Below are positions 1-9,015 of a DNA stretch of 64,000 nucleotides, in pieces. How positions within the stretch are numbered: position 1 is the first letter of the stretch; every line of letters starts with the position of its first letter. The stretch is from Streptomyces spiramyceticus. GTDB taxonomy: Bacteria; Actinomycetota; Actinomycetes; Streptomycetales; Streptomycetaceae. The DNA lies in NCBI RefSeq assembly GCF_028807635.1, contig NZ_JARBAX010000002.1:1116001-1180000 (forward strand), read 5' to 3'. A program made the position numbers and the translations under genes. The notes beneath the pieces were generated by a model, which was not told where the DNA came from, did no database searches, and saw nothing but the letters and a program-made list of their open reading frames with translations.

Positions 1-332
1 AACGCGCCGGTCTGGTCCTCGCCCAGCTCGTCGGTGATCATCTGCTCGAAGATGTCGGCCCGGCGGCTGCGCCAGTCGCCGACCGCGGGGGAGTAGGCGG
101 CGCCCCCGGCCTTGCGGTCACGGTCCGGATCGCGCCCCTCCACCAGGCGGTACGTCCGGCCGTCCGCGATGTGCCGGTCGAGGATCTCGTGCCGCAGCCG
201 GATCAGGTCCGACTTCTCCTCGCCCTTGTCGAGGAGGAAGAAGACGTCCACCGTGTTGAGGGCTTTGACGGCCTGGATCGTCAGATGGTCCGGGTCGCCC
301 GCGCCGATGCCTATGACAAGAATCTTTCTCAC
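1..332 (-). CDS. cobF: Precorrin-6A synthase (deacetylating), partial
   Basis: N-terminal 110 codons of a SAM-dependent precorrin methyltransferase of aerobic cobalamin synthesis; the rest lies before base 1. The GTG start at 332 opens with a short hydrophobic strand and an IGAGDP motif, the SAM/substrate loop typical of the tetrapyrrole methylase fold, followed by the region characteristic of CobF. CobF converts precorrin-5 to precorrin-6A with loss of acetate in the cytoplasm. No strong ribosome site precedes the GTG, so the start is set mainly by where family similarity begins. The neighbour at 421 reads the same way but is not a cobalamin gene. Confidence 0.85.
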   Translation of the reverse strand, partial: MRKILVIGIGAGDPDHLTIQAVKALNTVDVFFLLDKGEEKSDLIRLRHEILDRHIADGRTYRLVEGRDPDRDRKAGGAAYSPAVGDWRSRRADIFEQMITDELGEDQTGA

Positions 333-420
333 CGCGCAGAGTCTGCCGCATGGCGTGTGCTGCGTGGCGTCTGCCGTGTGCTGTTTGCCGCGTGGAGTTC
401 GCCGCGTGGCCGCCCGGCGG

Positions 421-927
421 TCAGGGGCGCAGTCGGGGAGCGACCGCGGCGGCGTCGATGGGCTCCGTTTCCCGTTCGACCCGGCCCGCGAGCTCCTCGG
501 CCCAGGCGCCGAGCTCCGCGACGCCGATGCCGTACGGACGCGCCTCGCCGTACTCAGCTCCGTACTCCGCGATCCCCACGGCCCCGCGCCTGAGCAGCCT
601 CGCACCGCCGTCCCGGTTGCCCCGGGCCGCATGGGTGATGCCCACGGCGAGCTGGGCGAGGCCGCGCCACAGGGCACGCTCCGCCTCGGGTCCGGACTTC
701 CAGGCGTCCTCGAAGACCTCGTGCGCGTGGAACGGCATACCGGCGTCGAGCAGCCGCTGCGCCTCGCGGACGGTCTCCTCGCCGGTACGCACCACACCCT
801 CCGGCTGCCGTTCCACGCCCGGCGCTCCGTACGGCAGCGGCCTGCCGAGCCCGTCGCGCGGGCGGGCACTGCGCGCCCGCCCCTCGGGGTCACGGTCCCT
901 GCTGCTCTGCCGCTCCGTCTCGTTCAC
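421..927 (-). CDS. DUF309-family protein
   Basis: 168-residue cytoplasmic protein. The middle holds the family hallmark, a helix with a HEVFEDAWK-like core just after a run starting near FHAHE, followed by a small helical bundle. DUF309 proteins are widespread and of unknown biochemical role. The GTG start at 927 was chosen because residues upstream have no coding character and run into the tRNA. The first 40 residues are Arg-rich and low in complexity. It lies 88 bp upstream of cobF on the same strand, too far to assume co-transcription. Confidence 0.75.
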   Translation of the reverse strand: MNETERQSSRDRDPEGRARSARPRDGLGRPLPYGAPGVERQPEGVVRTGEETVREAQRLLDAGMPFHAHEVFEDAWKSGPEAERALWRGLAQLAVGITHAARGNRDGGARLLRRGAVGIAEYGAEYGEARPYGIGVAELGAWAEELAGRVERETEPIDAAAVAPRLRP

Positions 928-1033
928 CTGCCCATTGTCGCCGCAGCCGGTACGAACCGTCAGGACCGGGCCACGAGTGAGGTATTGTTCTGTTGCGCGC
1001 TGAGCCGGGGGAAACCCCAGGTCAGGCGGGCAT

Positions 1034-1107
<74 letters not shown>

Positions 1108-1128
1108 CTCGAAAGAGTCGCAGGTCAG

Positions 1129-1161
1129 AGGCCGTATCGGAGTGATCCGACACGGCCTTTT
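1129..1161 (+). terminator. Intrinsic terminator downstream of tRNA-Pro
   Basis: A 13-bp stem with one mismatch and a GTGA loop, followed by TTTT. It sits 22 bp after the tRNA and 25 bp before the histidine kinase start, so it probably ends the tRNA transcript. Confidence 0.75.
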
Positions 1162-1185
1162 GACGTTTCCGGGATACTGACGCCC

Positions 1186-2439
1186 GTGAACCATGTGACT
1201 GCCTGGCGTGACGAATGGGTCATAAGGGGACGGCGGATCGCGGGGAGTCCGCGCGTGACCGTCGTGGCCGGAACGTTGCTCGGGCTGCTGGCGGTGGTGG
1301 AGTCGGCCGCCGAATTCGTCCGGAGCCATGGATCGATCCCGCGGATGGCAGCGGACGCGTCCGTGACGGGAGGCGGGGACGACGGCGTCGTAGGGGTGCA
1401 ATTCGCGTTGGTTATCGGGCTTTTGTGCCTGTGTACGGCCCTGCCGTTGGCTTTTTTGCGCCCCGTGACCGCCGGGATCGCCGTCTCGGCGGCGAGCGTA
1501 TGGTCACTCACGGTCTTCCAGACGGTGACGCTGGCGGGTTTTGGCGCGCAGCTGATCGCCCAGTACCGGCTCGGTCGCAACGGCCGCCAACTGCTGGCCG
1601 TGGCTCTCGGTTTGCCCTACCTGTTGCTGGCGCTGGAGGGCCCGGTGGATCCCGATTTCCGGGTACGGGCGGTGCTGCTGGCTGCGCTGGCTCCGGTGGC
1701 GGCCCTGGCCGGGCTCGCGCGACGGGCGCGCAAACAGGCCCTGGAGAACACCGCCACGCGGGAGGCCATCGTCGGCACGCTGCTGGAGAACACCGCGCGC
1801 GGCGAACGCGCGCGCATCGCCCGTGAGCTGCACGATGTCGTCGCCCACCACATCTCCATGGTCGCCGTGCAGGCCGAGACGGCCCGGCTGGCCACCACCG
1901 GCATGCCCGCCGAGGGCGCCAAACGGCTGCTGGGCATCGGCGACACGGCCCGAGCCGCACTGACCGAGATGCGCCGCCTGCTCGGGGTGCTGCGTGACGA
2001 CACCACCCAGTCCGCCACCGGCACCGCCGACCGGCGGCCGCAGCCCGGTCTGCGTCAGCTCAACGAGCTCCTCGACGAGGCCCGGGACGCCTCCAGGACG
2101 CCCGCCCGCCTCATCGTCCGCGGATACCCGAGAGAACTCGACCCCGGTGTCGAACTCGCCGCGTACCGCATCGTCCAGGAATCCCTCACCAACGCCCGTC
2201 GCCACGCGGGCGGCGCCGCCGTCGACGTGGAGCTGAACTACACCGACAGCGCCCTGCGGTTGCGTATCCGGGACAATGGGCCCGGCATGTCCCCCGCAGT
2301 GCCGGCCGGCGGGCAGGGGCTGCTCGGCATGCGCGAACGCGCCGCCGCGGTCGGCGGTGAAGTCCGTACCGGTTCGGCGGTCAGCGGTGGGTTTGTGGTC
2401 GAGGCCCTCTTTCCCGCCACGACAGAAGAGTCTCTATGA
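1186..2439 (+). CDS. NarL-family sensor histidine kinase
   Basis: 417-residue membrane kinase. The first ~185 residues contain several hydrophobic segments. A HisKA_3 dimerisation helix follows with ELHDVVAHH, phospho-acceptor His216. The HATPase at the C-terminus shows the N box (around [10 protein letters not shown]), a DNGPG motif and a GLLGMRERA loop. Its TGA overlaps the regulator start by 4 bp (ATGA), so the pair is translationally coupled. GTG at 1186 is used; GTG at 1195 is the next option. The stimulus is unknown. The ABC exporter downstream is a plausible target, by analogy with antibiotic-sensing pairs, but this is inference. Confidence 0.92.
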   Translation: MNHVTAWRDEWVIRGRRIAGSPRVTVVAGTLLGLLAVVESAAEFVRSHGSIPRMAADASVTGGGDDGVVGVQFALVIGLLCLCTALPLAFLRPVTAGIAVSAASVWSLTVFQTVTLAGFGAQLIAQYRLGRNGRQLLAVALGLPYLLLALEGPVDPDFRVRAVLLAALAPVAALAGLARRARKQALENTATREAIVGTLLENTARGERARIARELHDVVAHHISMVAVQAETARLATTGMPAEGAKRLLGIGDTARAALTEMRRLLGVLRDDTTQSATGTADRRPQPGLRQLNELLDEARDASRTPARLIVRGYPRELDPGVELAAYRIVQESLTNARRHAGGAAVDVELNYTDSALRLRIRDNGPGMSPAVPAGGQGLLGMRERAAAVGGEVRTGSAVSGGFVVEALFPATTEESL

Positions 2440-3176
2440 GCATCCCGTCCCGGACGGTCCGGATTGTCGTCGCCGATGACCATCTGGTCGTCCGCACCGG
2501 CTTCGCCGCACTGCTTGGTACTCAGCCGGAATTCACGGTCGTCGCGACGGCCTCGGACGGAGCCGAGGCATTACGGATCTGCCGCGAGCTGTCTCCGGAC
2601 GTTGTCCTCATGGACATCCGCATGCCCGGCATGGACGGCATCGAAGCCACGAGGCAACTCGTCTCCTCCGGAACCTCCGAGACTTCCGGCAGCGCTCGGT
2701 CCGACGGGCCGCGCGTCCTCATCCTGACGACCTTCGATCTGGACGAGTACGTTTACGACGCGCTACGCGCCGGTGCCAGCGGCTTCCTCCTCAAGGACGT
2801 CACCGCGGAACGGCTCTTCGACGCCGTACGGGTCGTCGCCGCGGGCGACGCGCTGCTCGCTCCCGGTGTCACCCGCCGTCTCATCAGCGAGTTCGCCCTG
2901 ATGCCCGCCAGGGCCGCCGACGCCACGCCCGCATCCGCGCTCAATACACTCAATACGCTCAAGAAACTGACACCGCGGGAGACGCAGGTGCTGCGGCTCG
3001 TCGCCGAAGGCCTGTCGAACCCGGAGATCGCCGCCCGGCTGGTCGTCGCGGAAGAGACGGTGAAGACACATGTCAGCCGCGTTCTGACAAAGCTGGCGCT
3101 GCGCGATCGTACGCAAGCCGTCATCACCGCGTACGAAACAGGACTTGTCGTGCCCCGCTTCCGCCAGTCCGGATAG
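2436..3176 (+). CDS. LuxR/NarL-type response regulator
   Basis: 246 residues: a receiver domain with an acidic DD pair near residue 14, phospho-acceptor Asp60 in [12 protein letters not shown] and a conserved Lys before the end of the domain, then a C-terminal GerE helix-turn-helix ([17 protein letters not shown]... [13 protein letters not shown]). It is the cognate partner of the upstream kinase through a 4-bp overlap. Codon 46 (2571-2573) is TTA, so full translation needs the bldA tRNA and may be tied to development. Likely DNA targets are the two 18-bp inverted repeats just downstream (3222-3239 and 3254-3271). Confidence 0.92.
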   Translation: MSIPSRTVRIVVADDHLVVRTGFAALLGTQPEFTVVATASDGAEALRICRELSPDVVLMDIRMPGMDGIEATRQLVSSGTSETSGSARSDGPRVLILTTFDLDEYVYDALRAGASGFLLKDVTAERLFDAVRVVAAGDALLAPGVTRRLISEFALMPARAADATPASALNTLNTLKKLTPRETQVLRLVAEGLSNPEIAARLVVAEETVKTHVSRVLTKLALRDRTQAVITAYETGLVVPRFRQSG

Positions 3177-3212
3177 CAATCCGCACAGTCGGAGGCGTCA
3201 TCCTCGGGGAGG

Positions 3213-3248
3213 AGACTGCCCGTCCCTCACGTGAGGGACGGGCAGTCT
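3213..3248. terminator. Perfect 36-bp palindrome, terminator or operator
   Basis: Two perfectly complementary 18-bp arms with no loop spacing, 37 bp after the response regulator stop. As RNA it would fold into a strong hairpin able to end transcription. Its core GTCCCTCACGTGAGGGAC is repeated imperfectly at 3254-3271, which is more typical of a protein-binding operator. It may serve both roles. Confidence 0.6.
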
Positions 3249-3253
3249 TCGCT

Positions 3254-3323
3254 GTCCCTCACGTCAGGGGCGGTGAACGTCCCTCGCCGCCGTGACGACA
3301 GCTCAAGTCGTCTTTCCTAGCCT
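3254..3323 (+). promoter_or_regulatory. Candidate promoter and operator of the ABC exporter operon
   Basis: An imperfect 18-bp inverted repeat (3254-3271) lies 32 bp centre-to-centre from the core of the perfect palindrome. A possible -10, TAGCCT (3318-3323), lies 6 bp before the ATG at 3330 with no ribosome site between, suggesting a leaderless transcript starting at or next to the start codon. The -35 (near 3293-3298, TGACGA) is weak, consistent with an activated promoter. Confidence 0.4.
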
Positions 3324-3329
3324 TCTGGC

Positions 3330-4283
3330 ATGGAGAAGACGATCGAAGACGGGGAAGCGACGATTGAGGTCACCAACCTTCGTAAACGCTTCGGGCAGAC
3401 CCAGGCGCTGGATGGCATGACGTTCACCGTCGCCCCTCGGCAGATCACTGGTTTCGTCGGCCCGAACGGCGCGGGGAAGTCCACCACCATGCGGGTGATC
3501 ATGGGCTTGGACAAGCCTGATCAGGGCAGCGCGTCGGTCGGCGGACGGCCGTACCGGAGTCTGCGCAGCCCGCTGAACCACATCGGGGCGTTACTGGACG
3601 CGGGGGCGGTGCAGCCGAGCCGTACCGCCCGCAACCACCTGCTGTGGCTGGCCCATTCGCAGGGCCTTAGCGCGAGGCGGGTCGACGAGGTGGTGAGCCA
3701 GGCCGGTCTGCAGGACGTTGCCAAGCGGAAGGCGGGCGGCTTCTCCCTGGGCATGCGGCAGCGGCTGGGGATCGCGGCGGCGCTGCTCGGGGACCCGCCA
3801 GTGCTCATGTTGGACGAGCCGTTCAACGGCCTCGATCCCGAGGGCATCGTGTGGATGCGCGGGTTCCTGTCGTCGCTCGCCCAGCAGGGCCGCGCCGTGC
3901 TGGTGTCCAGTCACCTGATGAGCGAACTCCAGGACACCGCGGACCATCTGGTGGTCGTCGGGCGCGGCAAGGTCATCGCGGACATGAGCGTGCGGGACAT
4001 GCTCGCGTCCGCATCCCAGGGGCGGGTCGCCCTGCGTACCTCGGCGCGCACCCAGGCGATGACGCTGCTGGCGCGGGAGGGGGCCACGGTGAGTGCCACC
4101 GGGCCCGACACGCTCACCGTCTCCGGGCTGCCGGCCGAAAAGATCGTGTCACTCCTCGGGCGGGCCGCGGTGCCGTTCTCGGAGGTGTCGTCGCATCGCG
4201 CGTCACTGGAGGAGGCCTACATGGAGCTCACCCGGGACGCGGTGCAGTATCGCGGCACAGTGCCCGAGGGGGCCGCACGATGA
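3330..4283 (+). CDS. ABC exporter ATP-binding protein
   Basis: 317 residues. Walker A GPNGAGKST (44-52), an SLGMRQR signature loop, Walker B ending LDEP (161-164) and an H-loop (VSSHLMSE) are all present. The C-terminal third resembles the DrrA/BcrA-type extension. It should power the two membrane proteins encoded immediately downstream, to which it is coupled by a 4-bp overlap. The substrate is unknown; drugs or lipids are typical for this class. Codon 88 (3591-3593) is TTA, as in the response regulator upstream. The ATG at 3330 has no Shine-Dalgarno sequence and is probably read from a leaderless mRNA. Confidence 0.93.
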   Translation: MEKTIEDGEATIEVTNLRKRFGQTQALDGMTFTVAPRQITGFVGPNGAGKSTTMRVIMGLDKPDQGSASVGGRPYRSLRSPLNHIGALLDAGAVQPSRTARNHLLWLAHSQGLSARRVDEVVSQAGLQDVAKRKAGGFSLGMRQRLGIAAALLGDPPVLMLDEPFNGLDPEGIVWMRGFLSSLAQQGRAVLVSSHLMSELQDTADHLVVVGRGKVIADMSVRDMLASASQGRVALRTSARTQAMTLLAREGATVSATGPDTLTVSGLPAEKIVSLLGRAAVPFSEVSSHRASLEEAYMELTRDAVQYRGTVPEGAAR

Positions 4284-5812
4284 GTTCCTTGATGAAGGCC
4301 GGGCGGGGCGGCTTCAGGCAGCTGCTGCACTCGGAATGGACCAAGTTCACAACGGTACGGGGCTGGGTGCGCGCCATGATCGGCGCGGTGCTGGTGATCC
4401 TGCTGGTCGGGCTGGTCGGCACAGCGGCCAGCAACCAGTCCGAGCATGACGCCAATCCCTCCCTGCCGGTCGGTCCGGGCGGTGGGGCGGTCAACGACAA
4501 CTTCTACTTCGTACACCAGCCCCTGCGGGGAGACGGCAGCATCAGCGTCTCCGTCACCTCGCTGACCGGCGTGATCGCAACCGAGCCGAAGTCCACCAAG
4601 CCCGGCGTCTCGCCGTGGGCGAAGGCGGGGATCATCGTCAAGGACAACCTCGAACAGGGCTCGGCCTATGCGGCGATGATGGTCACCGGCGCCCACGGGG
4701 TGCGGATGCAGCACAACTACACCGAGGACACGGCCGGAGGGACCGGCAACGTCTCCAAGCAATTCCCTCGATGGCTGCGGCTTAACCGTTCCGGAGACAC
4801 GATCACCGGTTACGAATCCGCCGACGGCACCAAGTGGACCGAGCTCGGTACCGCCCGTCTCCCCGGGCTGTCGTCGACCGCAGAGGTCGGACTGTTCGTC
4901 ACCTCCCCGTCGGCCATGGAAGAGACGAGCACCGGCGCGGGCTTCGGTCCTGCCGTGGCCACCGGCTCCTTCGGCGAGGTCGCGCTGGGTGGTCAGTGGA
5001 ACGAGGGCTCGTGGAAGGACGAGCAAGTAGGAGGCGACGCAGGCACCTCGGGCAGCTACACGCAGACGACCAAGGGCGAGTACACCAAGTCCGGTACCAG
5101 TTACACACTGACCGGGGCCGGCGACATCGCGCCGGTCGTGGGCGGACCGGCCATGGGACCCGGCAACACCATCGAGAACTTCCTGGTGGGCGCGTTCGCA
5201 GGGCTGATCGTGGTGATCGTCGTGGGCACGGGGTTCATCACCGTCGAATACCGGAGGGGTCTGATCGCCGTCACCCTGGCCGCGAGCCCGCGCCGGGGCC
5301 GGGTGCTGGTGGCAAAGGCCATCGTGGTCGGGTCCCTGTCCTTCGTCGTCGGGCTGGCCGCCGCCGCTGTCATGATCCCGCTCGGCGAGAACAGGGCGCA
5401 CGCCAACGGTTTCTACGTGCTCACGGTGCCGACGCAGACCGAACTGCGCGTCATGGTCGGCACGGGCCTGCTGCTCGCCGTGGCCGGCGTGCTCGCCCTC
5501 GCTGTCGGCGCCATCCTGCGACGCAGCGCGGCGGCGATCACGGTTGTCGTCGCCGGGATGGTCCTGCCCTACATCCTCGCGACCGCGTCGGTCCTGCCCA
5601 CGGGCGCGTCGGACTGGCTGCTGCGGGTGACCCCGGCCGCCGGGTTCGCCATCCAGCAGAGCGTCCAGCATTACGAACACGTGCTCACCACCTACACACC
5701 GGCCTCCGGGTACTTTCCCCTGACCCCGTGGGCAGGCTTCGCCGTTCTGTGCGCCTACACCGGGCTCGCCTTCGCCGCGGCCGTAGTCCTGCTTCGCCGG
5801 AGGGACGCATGA
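4280..5812 (+). CDS. ABC permease with an inserted concanavalin-like outer domain
   Basis: 510 residues. One membrane helix near residues 33-52 is followed by a ~230-residue soluble insert (about 60-290), then five or more helices (about 300-510). The insert has the look of a DUF1349/LamG-type beta-sandwich: alternating short strands, a 'SPWAKAGIIV' stretch and 'GLFVTS' near its end. By topology it should face outside the cell. The start ATG overlaps the ATPase stop by 4 bp, and the C-terminal RRRDA resembles that of the next permease. A permease with an extracellular lectin-like domain suggests binding of a glycan or glycosylated ligand, which is inference. Confidence 0.85.
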   Translation: MSSLMKAGRGGFRQLLHSEWTKFTTVRGWVRAMIGAVLVILLVGLVGTAASNQSEHDANPSLPVGPGGGAVNDNFYFVHQPLRGDGSISVSVTSLTGVIATEPKSTKPGVSPWAKAGIIVKDNLEQGSAYAAMMVTGAHGVRMQHNYTEDTAGGTGNVSKQFPRWLRLNRSGDTITGYESADGTKWTELGTARLPGLSSTAEVGLFVTSPSAMEETSTGAGFGPAVATGSFGEVALGGQWNEGSWKDEQVGGDAGTSGSYTQTTKGEYTKSGTSYTLTGAGDIAPVVGGPAMGPGNTIENFLVGAFAGLIVVIVVGTGFITVEYRRGLIAVTLAASPRRGRVLVAKAIVVGSLSFVVGLAAAAVMIPLGENRAHANGFYVLTVPTQTELRVMVGTGLLLAVAGVLALAVGAILRRSAAAITVVVAGMVLPYILATASVLPTGASDWLLRVTPAAGFAIQQSVQHYEHVLTTYTPASGYFPLTPWAGFAVLCAYTGLAFAAAVVLLRRRDA

Positions 5813-6585
5813 AGCGGGCCCTGCATGCGGAGTGGACCAAGCTGCGCACGGAGGGTGGCACCGGTTGGCTCATGCTCGGCGTCATCGCGACGACCGTCGC
5901 GGTCAGCGCCGGAGTGGCGTCGACCTCCAGGTGCCCGGCCCTGGACTGCGGCGGGGACGCGACCAGGCTGAGCCTCACCGGGGTCATGGCCGGCCAGGTG
6001 GTCGTCGCCATCGTGGCCGTGTTGATGATCGGCAACGAGTACAACACCGGCATGATCCGCACCACCCTCACAGCGATGCCGCGCCGGATCACGGTCCTGG
6101 CCGCGAAAGCGGCCGTCCTCACCGCCGTGATGCTGGTGGCAGGGACCGTCTCCGTCCTCGCGTCCCTGCTGTCCGGGCGGATCCTCCTGCCCGACAACGG
6201 CTTCAACCCGGAACACGGCTACGCGGCTCTGTCCCTGACCGACGGCCCGACACTGCGCGCCGCACTGGGTTCGGTCCTCTACCTCGCCCTGATCGCCCTG
6301 CTCAGCCTCGGCGTCGCGACAGCCGTCCGTAACTCCGCGACCGCCATCGGCATCGTCCTCGCCCTGCTCTTCGTCTTCCCGATCCTCACCCGCGTGGTGA
6401 CGAACGAGGACTGGCAGCGGCACCTGGAACAGATCGCCCCGATGCCGGCCGGACTCGCCGTCCAGTCGACCGTCGGTCTCAGCGACCTGCCCATCGGCCC
6501 ATGGCAGGGCCTGGGCGTGCTGACCCTGTGGGCGGCCTTGGTGCTCGTGGGCGGTGGGTTGCTGTTCCGGTCGCGCGACGCTTAG
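5809..6585 (+). CDS. ABC-2 type permease
   Basis: 258 residues with six predicted membrane helices and the pattern of ABC-2 transporters: a short N-terminal amphipathic start (HAEWTKLRT, matching the first permease's HSEWTKFTT), a NEYNTGMIRTTL cytoplasmic loop and an FRSRDA tail. It pairs with the preceding permease and the ATPase to form the exporter. The ATG overlaps the upstream stop by 4 bp. Unlike its neighbour it has no large outer domain. Confidence 0.9.
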   Translation: MKRALHAEWTKLRTEGGTGWLMLGVIATTVAVSAGVASTSRCPALDCGGDATRLSLTGVMAGQVVVAIVAVLMIGNEYNTGMIRTTLTAMPRRITVLAAKAAVLTAVMLVAGTVSVLASLLSGRILLPDNGFNPEHGYAALSLTDGPTLRAALGSVLYLALIALLSLGVATAVRNSATAIGIVLALLFVFPILTRVVTNEDWQRHLEQIAPMPAGLAVQSTVGLSDLPIGPWQGLGVLTLWAALVLVGGGLLFRSRDA

Positions 6586-6628
6586 CTGAGGCCACCAAGT
6601 GGCCAATCTCCGGCGGAGAATGACAGGC

Positions 6629-7594
6629 ATGAGAGCTGATCGTCTGGTGGCCACTCTGCTGTTCCTGCAGGCACGCGGGCGGGTCACCGCGGCCGAGGTG
6701 GCCGCGGAGCTCGAAGTGTCCGAGCGTACGGCGCGACGTGACCTGGAGGCGCTGGCGAGCGCCGGCATTCCTGTCTACTCGCAGCCCGGGCGGGGCGGCG
6801 GCTGGGCGCTCGTCGGTGGGGCCCGTACCGATCTCACGGGGCTGACCGCCGGCGAGATCCGGGCGCTGTTTCTCGTCGCGGGTCCTTCGTCTGCCGGACC
6901 CGAGCTGCGGACGGCCCTGCGCAAGCTGGTGCGGGCGCTGCCCGCGACGTTCCGGGCCGACGCGGAGGCCGCGGCGGGAGCCGGCGTCACCGACTCCACC
7001 GACTGGTCGGGCACAGCAGTCACCGCCGGCGCACACCAGCTCGACGCGCTGCGGGGCGCCGTGGTGGAGGGCGTACAAGTCCGGCTCGGGTACGCGGGAC
7101 CGGGCCGCCCGGCCACCGAGCGTACGGTCCATCCGCTCGGCATCGCGTCCAAGGCGGGCGCCGACTACCTCGTCGCGAACACCGACCGCGGGCTGCGGAC
7201 CTTCCGGCTCAGCCGCGTCACTTCCGTCGAGGCGACCGGCGATCCCGTCGCACGGCCGGACGGCTTCGATCTCGTCACAGCCTGGCGTTCGCTCGCCGCG
7301 CGGATGGAGGACCGGATGCTCTCTGCGACCGTACGGGCCCGGGCGCAGCGGAGTGCCGAGCCGGTCCTGCAGGGGCTGTTCGGCGGGAGGCTGCGGGTCG
7401 GAGCGGCGCTTGTCGACGGGTGGGTGGAGGTCGAGGTCGACGGGCCGTCGCCGGAGATCCTGGCGGTACAGATGGCCGGTCTCGGAGCGCGCGTGGAGAT
7501 ACTCGAACCGCCGGAGGCGCGGGAGCGGCTCGCGTGCCTGGCGGCCGAACTCGCCTGCCTCTACGGGACGCCCAGCGCCCGCCCCGGCCGCTGA
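6629..7594 (+). CDS. WYL-domain transcriptional regulator
   Basis: 321 residues. An N-terminal winged helix (RADRLVATLLFLQARGRVTA..., recognition helix SERTARRDLEAL) is followed by a WYL ligand-sensing domain (degenerate DYLVANTDRGLRTFRLSRV) and a C-terminal extension. These proteins sense ligands or nucleic acids and usually repress. The ATG at 6629 was chosen because GGCGGAGA sits 7-14 bp upstream and the family normally begins at MRADRL; GTG at 6599 is the alternative. A short inverted repeat, GGCCACCAAGTGGCC at 6590-6604, lies just upstream and could be its own operator. Confidence 0.88.
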   Translation: MRADRLVATLLFLQARGRVTAAEVAAELEVSERTARRDLEALASAGIPVYSQPGRGGGWALVGGARTDLTGLTAGEIRALFLVAGPSSAGPELRTALRKLVRALPATFRADAEAAAGAGVTDSTDWSGTAVTAGAHQLDALRGAVVEGVQVRLGYAGPGRPATERTVHPLGIASKAGADYLVANTDRGLRTFRLSRVTSVEATGDPVARPDGFDLVTAWRSLAARMEDRMLSATVRARAQRSAEPVLQGLFGGRLRVGAALVDGWVEVEVDGPSPEILAVQMAGLGARVEILEPPEARERLACLAAELACLYGTPSARPGR

Positions 7595-7656
7595 CCTCGG
7601 GACCGGGAGGGGCTACGTGGGGTGGGGTGTTCTTGGCTGTAGCGTCGGCTACCAGC

Positions 7657-8433
7657 ATGGACACCATCACCCTCTGGGAATTCGTGGCGCTGGCCGCCGC
7701 ATCCGCGCTCGTCGGCTTCTCGAAAACCGCCGTCAGCGGCGCCAATACGATCAGCCTCGCCGTCTTCGCGGCCGTACTGCCGGCCCGCGAGTCGACCGGC
7801 GTGCTGCTGCCCATTCTCATCGCCGGGGACCTGATCGCCGTACTCGTCTACCGGCGGCACGCCCACTGGCCGACGCTGCTGCGACTGTTCCCCGCCGTTG
7901 CCGCGGGTGTGGTGGTGGGCGCGGTGTTCATGCTGTGGGCCGACGACGACGCCGTACGCAGGTCTATCGGGGCGATCTTGCTGCTGATGGCCGGTGTGAC
8001 GTTGTGGCGGCGGCGCGTGCCTGCCGAAGACGAGTTGGTTGAAGAGCTGACCCGGGCGTCGGGTGCCGAGGCGCGCGGTGGCCGGCTGAAGGCCCGTTCG
8101 TACGGGGTACTCGGCGGTTTCACCACCATGGTTGCCAACGCGGGCGGCCCCGTCATGTCGCTCTATCTGCTCTCCGCAGGCTTCCGGAAGCTCGGCTTCC
8201 TGGGAACGTCCGCGTGGTTCTTCCTGATCGTCAACACCTCCAAGGTGCCGTTCAGTGCGGGTCTCGGCCTGATCGACCGGCAGTCGCTGCTGCTGGACGC
8301 CGCCCTGGTGCTCTTTGTCGTCCCGGGCGCGTACCTCGGCCGCAAATGCCTGGGCCGGATCAACCAGCGGCTCTTCGAACAGCTCGTGATCGGCGCGACC
8401 GTACTGGGTGCTCTTCAGCTGCTGCTGCGCTGA
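7657..8433 (+). CDS. TauE/SafE-family membrane exporter
   Basis: 258 residues, about eight hydrophobic helices. Paired repeats begin LVGFSKTAVSGANTIS and GVLGGFTTMVANAGGPVMS, the two-fold repeat typical of the TauE/SafE (DUF81) family, which exports sulfite or sulfonated organic anions. It follows the WYL regulator by 62 bp on the same strand and may be its target. ATG at 7657 is the first start that keeps the first helix and excludes the upstream regulator. Confidence 0.9.
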   Translation: MDTITLWEFVALAAASALVGFSKTAVSGANTISLAVFAAVLPARESTGVLLPILIAGDLIAVLVYRRHAHWPTLLRLFPAVAAGVVVGAVFMLWADDDAVRRSIGAILLLMAGVTLWRRRVPAEDELVEELTRASGAEARGGRLKARSYGVLGGFTTMVANAGGPVMSLYLLSAGFRKLGFLGTSAWFFLIVNTSKVPFSAGLGLIDRQSLLLDAALVLFVVPGAYLGRKCLGRINQRLFEQLVIGATVLGALQLLLR

Positions 8434-8520
8434 CTGCCCCCGTATCGCATCAACAGCCCACAAGCGGCGGGCGTTTGGCTACTCTTTGACGACCATCAGC
8501 GGGACTGAGGGGCTGTCGCT

Positions 8521-8810
8521 GTGATCGATGTCGTTCTCCCGGAGTTACCCCAACGAGAGCTCAGCCTGAAGGCCGACGGACCCGTACGCGGGCCCGGCGA
8601 TCCGGCGCCGCCGCCTCCGCTCGGGGGCCGCATCCTGCTGGGCGGCCCGGTCTCCGTTCCGTTGGATGCCAAGGCTGTTGCCCATGACGCGGAGCTCCAG
8701 GCGTTCGTGGAGGGTGAAGCGGACAGCGCCGTCTATCACTTGCTGCACCTCTCGATCACCTGTGAGAAGGATTCCGAGGGGATATCGACCTTGACAGTCC
8801 TCGCCTCCCC
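8521..8810 (+). pseudogene. 5' remnant of an unknown gene
   Basis: GTG at 8521 follows a good ribosome site (GAGGGG) and opens about 95 codons of plausible coding sequence (MIDVVLPELPQRELSL...). After about 8800 the frame becomes an Ala/Arg/Gly-rich readthrough with several hairpins and runs into the 3' end of the transposase gene. I read it as the N-terminal part of a gene cut by the insertion or by later deletion. I do not recognise the family. The precise break point cannot be fixed by eye. Confidence 0.4.
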
Positions 8811-8842
8811 GACCCGCAGCAGGCTTGCCCGCGGGCAGGGGT

Positions 8843-8935
8843 GCGCGCCGTGGGGCGCGCGGCAGCCCGGGCAGCCCCGCTCCACGAGCGGGGCTGCCCG
8901 GCAAAGCGGCCACGTAGCCGGCGTAGCACGCCGGC
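8843..8935. terminator. Cluster of three strong hairpins at the transposase 3' end
   Basis: There are inverted repeats at 8843-8860 (7-bp stem), 8869-8899 (13-bp perfect stem, loop CCACG) and 8917-8935 (8-bp stem, loop AGC). The middle one is a convincing intrinsic terminator structure without a U-tract, as is usual in Streptomyces. It could serve either strand, ending the leftward transposase transcript or rightward read-in. Confidence 0.6.
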
Positions 8936-9015
8936 CCGCCCGGGCGGGGTGTCGAGGAGCTGTTGGGCGAGCAGGTGCTCAACTACCTCGTCCGAGGCGC
9001 CCCGTGACCTCACCG

